Assembly (NCBI RefSeq): GCF_032051675.1 | Contig: NZ_CP116968.1 | Coordinates: forward strand, 2,356,001-2,420,000 | Length of the DNA stretch: 64,000 nucleotides | Origin: Candidatus Nitrospira neomarina | GTDB taxonomy: Bacteria; Nitrospirota; Nitrospiria; Nitrospirales; UBA8639 | Direction: 5' to 3' | Shown: one piece after another, positions 55,946-64,000 of the stretch | Position numbering within the stretch: the stretch's first letter is position 1 | Layout: every line of letters starts with the position of its first letter | Translations under genes and position numbers: made by a program | Notes under the pieces: generated by a model | The model's input: only the letters and a program-made list of their open reading frames with translations | Database searches by the model: none | What the model was told of the DNA's origin: nothing

Positions 55946-58900
55946 TTGAGCCCTAATACCCCGGATACCGGCTTAGAAACTCTTTGGGAGGAAATCCGCC
56001 GGTATATGGGAGTCACTCCTTCCTTTTTTCGGCTGGCCAGTGCAGATCCGGCCGTTGCCCGCGGTTTATTCGAACTTGCCAAATTCGCCTATCTGGAAAG
56101 TCCCCTTCCCGCGCTATTCAAGGAAAAACTTTTTACCTATTTGTCCCGCTTCTGCGGAGTCCGCTATTGCGTGACGCGTCATGCGGCATTTTTGTTGGGT
56201 CGGGGGAATATCGCCGGAGACCCTGCCTGCCCTCCCCTGACACCCGAAAAAGTCATGGTCCTGCTCAGCGAACCTTTTCCTGAACGCGATCAACTCCCGC
56301 ACATTCTTTCAGAACTGGAAAGCCTCACGGCTCCCTTAAAAGAATGGCCGGACTTCGAATCGGTGACGGGAAGGTATGTGCGCATCGCCTCTGCCGTCAT
56401 CTTCCTAGAACCCGGACGTTCTCCCCAATGGTGTGCCGCCTTGCGGCGTCTCTTGGGACCACGTCAATTCGAATGGCTCATGCTGTTTCTCGCCTTTGTC
56501 AGGACCGCGCATTTTTGGACACAGGTCCACATGTCGACCGACGACACAATCCCGATGTTGAGTGATTCGGCTGCCACCGAGCATGATCCCGTGAGTAGTC
56601 CATCTCCCAGACTGGTGTTTGAGGAGGATATAGAAATTCTGTTTCGGGAGCATCAGGCGTTGGTCGAACCGCTCTTACAGAAGGCCCAAGATGCCGTGCA
56701 GTTCGAATTGGGATCTCAGCTTCGAGCGGAGTTACAGGAATTACGCACGACCCATCGGCTTGCCCAGGCTTTGAAAAAAAGTGAGGCCCGGTTTCGCGAT
56801 CTCTATGAAAATGCTCCGGATATGTTTTGCTCGATTGATGCCGAGACCGGCGTTATTCTGGAATGTAATCACACACTTCTGGACAAGACCGGTTTTACTC
56901 GCGAGGAAATCGTCGGCAAGCCCGTCTTCGAACGGTATACCCCCGCCTCTCGGGAACAAGCCCGCTTATGCTTTCAACAGTTCCGCCAACATGGAGTCGT
57001 CCAAGATGCAGAATTGCAATTGCTGACCCGTGAGGGAAAAACAATTGAGGTCAGCCTGAATGCCACGGCCGTGCGTGATGCTTCCGGGCACATTATCTCC
57101 AGCCGCTCCATATGGCGTGATATCAGTAAGCAGAAATCCCTTGAGGATCAACAACGCTTAATATTTGAAGCCTCCCCGAACGGCATTCTCGTCGTCAATG
57201 CCGAGGGAAGGATTCTCATGGCCAATTCCCGAATAGAAGACTGGTTCGGCTATCGCCGTGAGGAATTGATCGGGACCCCCGTTGAACGTCTTGTTCCGGA
57301 GCGGTTTCGAACTCAACATGCCGGCGACCGTCGTGAATTCATGTTGGTGCCACAAGTCAGGCCCATGGGAAAAGGCCGTGATCTCTATGGCTTGTGCAAG
57401 GACGGCAGCGAAGTCCCTCTCGAAATCGGCCTTAATCCGATGGGAAGAGAACATGACGGAAGGATCCTGGTGACGATAACCAATATGACCGAACGGAAGC
57501 GGGATAGAGATACCATTCGTCGGTCGACCGTGGCACTCCATGAACAATTAGACCTCAATAAGACGATCACCGATAATGCCTCCACCAGCCTTCTGATGAT
57601 TGATACCTCAGGACAAGTGACTTTTGCGAATCCAGCTACTGAAACCGTGATGGGGTACAAACCCGAAGAGCTGATCGGCAAAGTCTTACATCAAGTGGTG
57701 CACCATTCGCACCCGGATGGGGTGCCCTATCCCAATGAGGAATGTCCTATTACCAGGATTCTTCCTTCAAACGACGTCCTCTCCAATCATGAAGACATGT
57801 TCATCCATAAAGATGGTCATTTTTATCCCGTCCGATGCAATGCCAGGCAGATTTTTAAACAAGATGTGCGGGTGGGCATTGTCATTGAAGTTTCGGATAT
57901 CACGGATATCAAGCGTGCGGAGAAAGACCGTCAACTCTTCACCCTTGAACTCGCCCGACAAGTCAATGAGCGGACGGAGGAGCTCCTCAACTCTCAAACT
58001 CAATTGCGTGAATTGGCGACAGAACTCAACCTGACAGAGCAACGGGAACGGCAACGCATTGCCATGGAGCTGCATGATTACTTGAGCCAACTCTTAGTGG
58101 TGGGGCGGTTGAAGCTGGGCCAGACCAGACAGGTCCTGGATGGGAACGTGGAAAGTCTTAATCTCGTCAAGGAGACGGAAGACGTTCTTGATCAAGCCCT
58201 CACCTACACGAGAACCTTAACGGCTGAATTAAGCCCGTCGGTCTTATTCGAATTCGGATTGCTGGCCGCCTTGCAATGGCTGGCCAATCAGATGATCCAC
58301 CATGGATTAAAAGTGGAATTCGAATCCGGTGGGGTTGAAGAACTGAAACTGCCGGAAGAACACGCGATCTTATTGTATCAATCGACCCGCGAACTGTTTC
58401 TCAATGTGATTAAACATGCCGACACGGGCCGTGCCACACTTACACTTGGCAAAGAAGAGGGGATGTTACGTATTTCCGTCCGCGATGAGGGGAAGGGGTT
58501 TCATCCCCCCAAAGGAACTGCCACCCAGCCGTTCACGGACCAAGCGGTGAAATTTGGTTTGTTCTCCATTCGCGAACGCATGATCACCCTTGGAGGAACA
58601 TTCGAAATTGAATCCCTACCTGATCACGGAACCACGGCCCGCCTCATGGTACCCCTAGCGTTAAAGTTGGAAAAGATTTCTACACCACAACCGGATACGG
58701 ACGGGCAGCACGTCGATCAACCCACGGTCGATCAATCTTTACCGGAAGCAGGCGATCTCCCAAAGACCAGCACAAAAAACCAAATCCGCATTCTGATCGC
58801 CGATGACCATGTGATGGTGCGGGAGGGGTTAAGGAAAATGTTGGAGAGCCATGAAGATCTGGAACTGGTAGGGGAAGCCGGGAACGGCAAGGAAGCCATC

Positions 58901-59152
58901 GATTTAGTTGAACGCCTGAAACCTGCTCTGGTGATCATGGATGTCAATATGCCACAACTGAATGGCATTGAGGCTACATCCCGGATAAAAGCGCATCATC
59001 CGGATATCATTATTATCGGTTTATCTGTCAATGCCGGTGGAGAAAATCAACAAGCCATGCTAAAGGCCGGAGCTGTCGCCCTCTTGCCTAAAGAAGCTGC
59101 GGTCGCCGATCTATATCAAATGATTACAACCGTTATGACGTCACAGCCCTGA
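55946..59152 (+). CDS. AhpD-domain PAS histidine kinase with C-terminal receiver
   Basis: The 1068-residue protein starts at a TTG behind AGGA. The N-terminus (about 10-180) resembles the AhpD/carboxymuconolactone-decarboxylase fold: FELAKFAYLESPLPALFKE, LFTYLSRFCGVRYCVTRHAA and the LGRG-x-x-x-GD segment. Three PAS domains follow (about 275-395, 405-510, 530-650), then HisKA_3 with H710 (MELHDYLSQLL), HATPase (about 805-910) and a receiver with D999 (VIMDVNMPQLNG). The two Cys in RFCGVRYC, with the following His, recall the AhpD redox site but are spaced C-x4-C instead of C-x2-C. The protein could sense peroxide or thiol state, which is inference. It is paralogous to 48045-49700 and to the end of the first gene, and is followed by the small secreted gene. 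Confidence 0.93.
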   Translation: MSPNTPDTGLETLWEEIRRYMGVTPSFFRLASADPAVARGLFELAKFAYLESPLPALFKEKLFTYLSRFCGVRYCVTRHAAFLLGRGNIAGDPACPPLTPEKVMVLLSEPFPERDQLPHILSELESLTAPLKEWPDFESVTGRYVRIASAVIFLEPGRSPQWCAALRRLLGPRQFEWLMLFLAFVRTAHFWTQVHMSTDDTIPMLSDSAATEHDPVSSPSPRLVFEEDIEILFREHQALVEPLLQKAQDAVQFELGSQLRAELQELRTTHRLAQALKKSEARFRDLYENAPDMFCSIDAETGVILECNHTLLDKTGFTREEIVGKPVFERYTPASREQARLCFQQFRQHGVVQDAELQLLTREGKTIEVSLNATAVRDASGHIISSRSIWRDISKQKSLEDQQRLIFEASPNGILVVNAEGRILMANSRIEDWFGYRREELIGTPVERLVPERFRTQHAGDRREFMLVPQVRPMGKGRDLYGLCKDGSEVPLEIGLNPMGREHDGRILVTITNMTERKRDRDTIRRSTVALHEQLDLNKTITDNASTSLLMIDTSGQVTFANPATETVMGYKPEELIGKVLHQVVHHSHPDGVPYPNEECPITRILPSNDVLSNHEDMFIHKDGHFYPVRCNARQIFKQDVRVGIVIEVSDITDIKRAEKDRQLFTLELARQVNERTEELLNSQTQLRELATELNLTEQRERQRIAMELHDYLSQLLVVGRLKLGQTRQVLDGNVESLNLVKETEDVLDQALTYTRTLTAELSPSVLFEFGLLAALQWLANQMIHHGLKVEFESGGVEELKLPEEHAILLYQSTRELFLNVIKHADTGRATLTLGKEEGMLRISVRDEGKGFHPPKGTATQPFTDQAVKFGLFSIRERMITLGGTFEIESLPDHGTTARLMVPLALKLEKISTPQPDTDGQHVDQPTVDQSLPEAGDLPKTSTKNQIRILIADDHVMVREGLRKMLESHEDLELVGEAGNGKEAIDLVERLKPALVIMDVNMPQLNGIEATSRIKAHHPDIIIIGLSVNAGGENQQAMLKAGAVALLPKEAAVADLYQMITTVMTSQP

Positions 59153-59283
59153 ATCTGTGGCATTCTGATAGTTGACAGAGCGCCCCGTGAGTTGCGCTCT
59201 AAACTGCACAAGGTTTGTTGGAATGCTATGATGGAATACAACATGAAGGACTGAATTATTTACTCACATTCTGAAAGGAATTC

Positions 59284-59694
59284 ATGACCATGAATCTGCT
59301 ACGCATGATGATCGGCGTTTCTTTGGGTGTTGTGCTCTTCGCGGGGGCCGGGTTTGCCACAGAACCGGCCGAAGTGGAGAAATACGTGAAGGCCCGTATT
59401 GAGATCGGCGAGATGATGACGAACTACTTTAAGGGTGGAAAGGGATACGGGGACGGTCAACGACCCTCGCCGGAGGCCATGAAAGAAATGGGCGCAGATA
59501 TCAATACAAAACTCAGTGCATTATTGGCAAAGCATGATTTGACGATCGAGGATTATCGCCAACGCAGCCCTGAGGTCTTTGCCGATGATGCGGCCGTACA
59601 AGAGTATCTCAGTAAGCATCCGGAACTGAAAGCACGCTACGATGCTCTTCCACTGGGCAGTATGAAAGGCGGGAGCACCGGGCGGGGATACTGA
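59284..59694 (+). CDS. small secreted protein, repeated as fragments nearby
   Basis: The 136-residue product starts after AAAGGAA. It has a signal peptide (about 1-26), then a helical mature part with YFKGGKGYGDGQRPSPEAMK, LLAKHDLTIEDYRQRSPEVF and LSKHPELKARYDAL. No family is recognised. It follows the AhpD-kinase by 131 nt. Fragments of the same gene lie at 47293, 50017 and 55440, beside other kinase remnants, so it seems to belong to the kinase module. Confidence 0.8.
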   Translation: MTMNLLRMMIGVSLGVVLFAGAGFATEPAEVEKYVKARIEIGEMMTNYFKGGKGYGDGQRPSPEAMKEMGADINTKLSALLAKHDLTIEDYRQRSPEVFADDAAVQEYLSKHPELKARYDALPLGSMKGGSTGRGY

Positions 59695-59737
59695 GACACC
59701 CCTAATTTCAGACAGAATTCTCCCTCAAAAAAACTCC

Positions 59738-59965
59738 TTGGCTATTGCCAAGGTGACCAAGGGAAGGGGCGGTCTTAATGGGACCCTGCCCATAACGATG
59801 CTAATCTGTTTTCCCATCGACACACAATTGAAGGATGGTTCGGCCTTGCGATTGGCGCTGGCCGAACCCAAAGATATCGAATCGCTTCGCCAGCTGTACC
59901 ACGTGATTGTCGATGAAGGGACTTCCTTTCCCCATGAGCAGATGCGGCCAGCTGGTTTGGTTTGA
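59738..59965 (+). pseudogene. truncated GNAT acetyltransferase
   Basis: From about 59818 the frame reads LKDGSALRLALAEPKDIESL, RQLYHVIVDEGTSFPHEQ, the usual opening of a GNAT acetyltransferase. It then runs into unrelated codons and a stop six bases before a dispersed repeat. The acetyl-CoA-binding part is missing. The first 25 codons after 59738 do not look like GNAT sequence. Confidence 0.7.
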
Positions 59966-59970
59966 GTTCA

Positions 59971-60240
59971 GAGGCTGTTGAAAAAAGCCGCCAGCGGCGT
60001 TCTCCCCATTTTTCTGTGCTCACGTACTGGAAGTACGCTCTGCGCGCAAAACAAAAGTTGTGCCCTTCGGGACACGGCAGGCAATTTTCGGCCTCCCCTT
60101 CGGCATGACTCAGGACAGGACTGGACGGAACCTTCGGGAACACTCAGGGCATGCTTTTGGGGACCGCCCCGAGACCTCTAATATGCAACGTGTCTGTGAG
60201 GCAATATGCCCTTGAAAATTGGTTTTATTCAACACTCCCG
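59971..60240. repeat. second-family dispersed repeat, long copy
   Basis: It begins GAGGCTGTTGAAAAAAGCCG, with a GCCGCCAGCGGC palindrome near its start. It ends ATATGCCCTTGAAAATTGG followed by TTTATTCAACACTCCC. A related, internally deleted copy lies at 61251. No open frame is evident. Confidence 0.8.
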
Positions 60241-60752
60241 TTCAGAAAAATCTGTCGTGACGGATTACATGTTTCCAGGAAAGATATTTTCATGAAATTG
60301 AATGCCTCCGAAGTTTTATTGACTCACCCCGTTCCAGTCACCTAGGTGATAGGCTCGCCAAACACAAGATTTACGAAGCCAGAGAACTCACTCCGAACAG
60401 GGGCTACTCCTTGCCCTTGAACTGTCCGATGCCGCTGCCGCTCTCCAAGGCGCGTGTTCCAACAAGCATTAACCGTCATTGTTTCCCGCCTTGAAACAGC
60501 CAAAGCACAGGTCCTTATCCGAACATTCTGTCGGGTTACGCCTTGACAAATAGGCCCGTTCCCGTACTATCGAAACACAAGAACAGCAGGGCAGATCCGT
60601 GCTCAACCCTTACAAATAAGACACACAATTAATTGGATTTTTCTCTTTCTGTGCCTTTGTCATAGAACTTGAAATCAGGGAGATGCGGGCGTGGCATCAT
60701 TCGCTTCCCCACTCTCCAACTGAAACTCTATCAATGGAGGTCGTGACATCTC
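60241..60752. other. intergenic region upstream of the HugZ-like gene
   Basis: No gene is supported. The perfect 12-base palindrome TCACCTAGGTGA at 60338-60349 may be an operator. Part of the sequence is GC-rich with weak coding-like composition. Confidence 0.45.
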
Positions 60753-61241
60753 ATGAACGATGAACAGCCGGCCACGGTCTGCACCAGTCTCATAGACGGA
60801 ATGCAGAGTCTCCAACTCTCAACAGTCGGGGTGGACGGCACCCCTCACTGCAGCTATACGCCCTACTTACACCGGGCTTCTGGCAGCTTTTACATCTTTG
60901 TCAGTCAACTGGCCACGCATACCCGTCATCTGCTGGCAAACCGGACTGTTGCCATCATGATCATTGCCGATGAACAGTCGACGCCACAGATTTTCGCCAG
61001 GACGAGGGTGCAATACGTATGTGAGGCCGTACAAATTCCGCCCGATCATCCCGAATACGAGTCTGTGCTGGACGATTATCAGGAACGTCATGGCAAGATG
61101 GCCGGCCTGTTACGGCAGCTGCCGGACTTTGTTCTGTTTCAACTGCACACGAAGAGCGGACAGTTTGTCATGGGGTTTGGCAAAGCGTACACACTGACCG
61201 GAGACAATTTGTCGGTCTTCGAACATTCCCGCACGGGATAG
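60753..61241 (+). CDS. HugZ-like pyridoxamine-oxidase-fold haem/flavin protein
   Basis: The 162-residue protein has the split-barrel fold of the pyridoxamine-phosphate-oxidase superfamily: LSTVGVDGTPHCSYTPYLH, FYIFVSQLATHTRHLLANR, VAIMIIADEQSTPQIFARTR and the final GQFVMGFGKAYTLTGDN. The GFGKAY box and the arrangement fit the HugZ group, whose members bind or break down haem. No additional C-terminal haem-binding domain is present, so it is a short form. A ribosome-binding site (TGGAGG) lies about 12 nt upstream, slightly far. Confidence 0.85.
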   Translation: MNDEQPATVCTSLIDGMQSLQLSTVGVDGTPHCSYTPYLHRASGSFYIFVSQLATHTRHLLANRTVAIMIIADEQSTPQIFARTRVQYVCEAVQIPPDHPEYESVLDDYQERHGKMAGLLRQLPDFVLFQLHTKSGQFVMGFGKAYTLTGDNLSVFEHSRTG

Positions 61242-61250
61242 CGTGATTAA

Positions 61251-61381
61251 TGGGGCGGTTGAAAAGCCGCCAGCGGCGGGAAGACTCAGGGCATTCTTTT
61301 TTGAACCGCCCCGAGGTCTGTGATATGCAACGTGCCTGTGGGTAGATATGCTCTTGAAAATTATTATTATTCAATACTCCC
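61251..61381. repeat. second-family dispersed repeat, internally deleted copy
   Basis: It starts GGTTGAAAAGCCGCCAGCGG and ends ATATGCTCTTGAAAATTATT followed by CAATACTCCC. Compared with the copy at 59971 it lacks about 110 bases of the middle but keeps both ends (ACTCAGGGCAT and GCAACGTG are shared). Confidence 0.8.
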
Positions 61382-62054
61382 TTAATCAATAGCCTCCTGT
61401 AATCCCTTATGGGACGTTAACTAGATACGTAGGTGAAATACGATCTGCAACCGACCCAGTAAATTCCCCTTCAGAGAAAGACTGGGTAATCGATCGTTTA
61501 AACAAAACACTGGCCGGCCTCTATTTCAGCCCTAAACGCGTCTCTGTACTTTACAGGAGAGTAAGGGTTCGCTATTCTTGCCAAGGACTGAAGACACCTT
61601 CCCGATAACTGTTCAGGGAACTCTCCATCACACAAACGATCGTCATGGTGCAACCTCGGCCTTGGTAGCCCGGGCTTTGGTCCTCTGGCTAGAGCCACGG
61701 CTCCTCCTGGATCCTCCCCCTCACAAGGATAGCGGACTCCATCGGACGGCAATCCGTACATTTCGAATACGTGTAAATTTGCTTCCTGCGTGCTCCCTCG
61801 CGGGCGGAAATCACACGAAGGGAGAGGCTTGAATGGATACCCTGGAGAACCGACACGAGCAACTTGTTCAAGGGAAAAACACAATTATTAAACGGTATGT
61901 GAATAATGGAGAACACTATACGGCGGAACAATGGAAAAGCAGATTTTATGTGCAAGGATACGGAAAACGTATATGCATCTGATGAACCATATGGAGAGCG
62001 CTTTCGCATAGAAAGCACCACGATCACCAACTACTGAATATGAGGAACACCACG
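61382..62054. other. intergenic region upstream of pyrophosphatase
   Basis: No gene is supported. Frames in both directions are short and have unlikely composition. The right end contains GAGGAAC, the ribosome-binding site of the next gene. Confidence 0.5.
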
Positions 62055-62606
62055 ATGACCAAGTTAGCCAAGAGTCAGTATTTTAATCCCTGGCATCATG
62101 CCAGCCCCGGAGACAAATTACCCGAGTTCGTGAATGGAATCATTGAGATTCCCAAAGGCACGAGAGCAAAATATGAATTAGAGAAAGAGAGTGGCCTGCT
62201 GATACTGGACAGAGTGTTATACTCTTCCGTGTATTACCCCGCCAATTACGGATTCATTCCCCAAACGTACTGTGAAGATAAAGACCCCTTGGATATTTTG
62301 ATTATTTCACAAATTGATGTGGTCCCGATGTGTATCGTGCCGGCCAAAGTCATCGGGGTCATGCGGATGCTTGATAACGGAGAAGCGGATGACAAACTCA
62401 TCGCGGTTGCGGCAGGCGATCCCAGTGTCAGTCATATCAAGGACATTTCCGAATTGCCCCAACACTTTATTTCCGAAATGCGGCATTTCTTTGAAGAGTA
62501 CAAGACTCTTGAACATAAAGCGGTGGTGGTGGAGGAGTTTTTAGAAAAAAAAGTGGCTCAAAACATTCTGAATCAGAGCCTTGCGATGTATAAAGATATG
62601 TTTTGA
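62055..62606 (+). CDS. ppa: inorganic pyrophosphatase
   Basis: The 183-residue family I pyrophosphatase (start at 62055 after GAGGAAC) hydrolyses pyrophosphate in the cytoplasm. Key blocks are [19 protein letters not shown], the [16 protein letters not shown] segment, the metal site [29 protein letters not shown] and the [11 protein letters not shown] lysine/tyrosine segment. It is standard in length and sequence. It stands alone between a repeat-rich region and the minus-strand dehydrogenase. Confidence 0.96.
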   Translation: MTKLAKSQYFNPWHHASPGDKLPEFVNGIIEIPKGTRAKYELEKESGLLILDRVLYSSVYYPANYGFIPQTYCEDKDPLDILIISQIDVVPMCIVPAKVIGVMRMLDNGEADDKLIAVAAGDPSVSHIKDISELPQHFISEMRHFFEEYKTLEHKAVVVEEFLEKKVAQNILNQSLAMYKDMF

Positions 62607-62784
62607 AACATAGAGTTACCAAATTGGCCCAAGGCCGACAGTCCGGGTGAGTCACAATGGATCTCCCCGGCCTTCGTCTCATGCGGGACGATTTTCAATC
62701 AGGATTGAACCGAAAAATCTGGTAACACATCACCCCTGAGTGCAAACCGGTTGCTCATGATGAGGATCTACCATTTTCCTATTC

Positions 62785-63924
62785 TCAAGCTGCAGGCTTA
62801 AGCAGGACCTTGACCCAGCCATTTTCCCCCGCATCAAAATGCCGATAGGCTTTGGGTCCATCCCGAAGTGGCAACTCGTGAGTGACGAGGAACGAGGGCT
62901 TTGCTTTGCCCACCTCAATAAGATTGCATAATCGCCGATTATATGCCTTAACGTTGGCCTGACCGGTTCCTATCCGCTGCCCCTTGGACAGGAAAAGACT
63001 CCAGTCGAATGCCGGCTGTCTTTTCTGAGCCAATGCTTCTGACAACTTCGGATCCTCAGGTTGGAACCCGCCCACCACACCTATTCGGCCTGTCGGGCGC
63101 ACCGATCGTATAAGATTATTCATCGTGATATCGGCCTGTTCGTGATTTTGCGGATCGTACGCATGGTGTCCCAGGCATTCGCAGCCTGAATCCGCGCCCT
63201 CCCCGTCAGTCAGGTCCAGAATCTGATCAACCGGGGAAACTCTCGATTCATCGATGGGAATAGCACCGATTTTCTCTGCCAGTCGTAATCCATCGGGGTG
63301 ACGGTCCACAATCATGACCTTACTGGCACTTTTGAGGATGGCCGAGTAAGCTGCCAGGAGCCCCACCGGTCCCGCACCATAGATGACGACCGAATCGCCC
63401 GGCTGGACACCGGCCATCTCAGTCGCATGATATCCGGTCGGAAAGATGTCCGACAGCAGCACGTAATCGGCTTCTTTCTCCTGCGCATCCTCAGGCAACC
63501 GCAAACAGTTAAAATCACCGTATGGCACACGCAGGTACTCCGCCTGGCCACCTGGATAAGGACCCATTCCCGCACAGCCATAGGCTCCGCCGGCCGTACC
63601 TGGGTTGACCGTCAGACAGAAGGCGGTCAACCCGCTTTCGCAGTTTTTGCAGAATCCGCAACTAATATTGAAGGGCAGACAGACACGGTCGCCAACCTGC
63701 ACCTGTGCCACATGAGCGCCCACCTCAATCACTTCGCCAAGATTTTCGTGCCCGAATATTGTGCCCGGCTCAATGGGCATTCGTCCTTCATACATATGTA
63801 AATCAGAATCGCAGATATTGGTCGTGGTCATTTTCACCAACACATCCGTTGGTCGCTCGATCGTTGGATCAGGCACTTCTTCCAGACTCACATCATGGGG
63901 TCCGTGATAGACCAGTGCTTTCAT
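62785..63924 (-). CDS. zinc-dependent formaldehyde/alcohol dehydrogenase
   Basis: The start at 63924 follows AGGAGG. The 379-residue medium-chain dehydrogenase resembles glutathione-independent formaldehyde dehydrogenases. The catalytic zinc site includes Cys in NICDSDLHMYEG and GHENLGEV. The structural zinc cluster CGFCKNCESGLTAFC is complete, and the NAD motif is VVIYGAGPVGLLAAYSA. The long insertion GGAYGCAGMGPYPGGQAEYL is typical of the formaldehyde-dehydrogenase branch. It would oxidise formaldehyde or another short aldehyde or alcohol with NAD. Confidence 0.9.
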   Translation of the reverse strand: MKALVYHGPHDVSLEEVPDPTIERPTDVLVKMTTTNICDSDLHMYEGRMPIEPGTIFGHENLGEVIEVGAHVAQVQVGDRVCLPFNISCGFCKNCESGLTAFCLTVNPGTAGGAYGCAGMGPYPGGQAEYLRVPYGDFNCLRLPEDAQEKEADYVLLSDIFPTGYHATEMAGVQPGDSVVIYGAGPVGLLAAYSAILKSASKVMIVDRHPDGLRLAEKIGAIPIDESRVSPVDQILDLTDGEGADSGCECLGHHAYDPQNHEQADITMNNLIRSVRPTGRIGVVGGFQPEDPKLSEALAQKRQPAFDWSLFLSKGQRIGTGQANVKAYNRRLCNLIEVGKAKPSFLVTHELPLRDGPKAYRHFDAGENGWVKVLLKPAA

Positions 63925-64000
63925 GGCTTCGTTCCTCCTATGGTTATAGGTGAAACATCCAACATTCCTTGTTAAGCCCAAGCCACGGACCGGTTGTAAA

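Overview
The window looks like chromosomal DNA of a Nitrospira-type bacterium (phylum Nitrospirota, nitrite-oxidiser lineage). The strongest clue is a secreted chlorite dismutase-family protein at 12186-12950. It keeps the proximal-His/distal-Arg spacing of the Nitrospira enzyme as I remember it, plus the surrounding motif. The rest fits a free-living, aerobic or microaerobic chemolithotroph with heavy sensory investment: very large PAS/GAF kinases, many small secreted proteins and several haem-binding modules. The genus is an inference, because there is no rRNA or nxr gene here. No tRNA, rRNA, CRISPR array or complete insertion sequence was seen.

Layout. 1-4.9 kb: a 1604-residue sensor with two complete kinase cores and two receiver domains. 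4.9-9.9 kb (minus strand): E1-alpha, E1-beta and E2 of a pyruvate dehydrogenase-type complex, followed by an ankyrin protein and a GlcG/HbpS protein; no E3 is present. 10-16.7 kb: envelope and stress genes (BON-DUF1207 protein, small charged secreted proteins, chlorite dismutase, Slp lipoprotein, histone H1-like protein) and a beta-hydroxyacid dehydrogenase. 17-24.5 kb: glucose dehydrogenase-like protein, aquaporin, M20 peptidase and a STAS-ECF sigma pair. 24.7-29.7 kb: a triple-GAF sigma-54 activator divergent from a diiron alternative oxidase and a lipoprotein. 30-44 kb: a long plus-strand cluster with a DM13-like protein, two HbpS proteins (one fused to a cupin), two SMP-30/gluconolactonases, an RclC-like (DUF417) membrane protein, a TVP38 protein, a GMC oxidoreductase, a two-domain VOC protein and two large glycoside hydrolases (GH63-like and GH133-like). 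The order suggests oxidation and hydrolysis of sugars, largely outside the cytoplasm.

44.7-60 kb is the most dynamic part. It holds a membrane kinase-receiver-cyclase fusion and two paralogous PAS/HisKA_3 kinases. Between and around them lie broken copies of a module made of kinase, receiver and small secreted protein, some joined to a displaced 3' end of the GH133 gene. This looks like a decayed tandem array. Two broken RhuM-type genes, a possible toxin-antitoxin pair, a csaA pseudogene and a truncated acetyltransferase are nearby. Two families of dispersed non-coding repeats mark the rearranged places. 60.7-64 kb returns to housekeeping-type genes: a HugZ-like flavin/haem protein, inorganic pyrophosphatase and a zinc formaldehyde/alcohol dehydrogenase.
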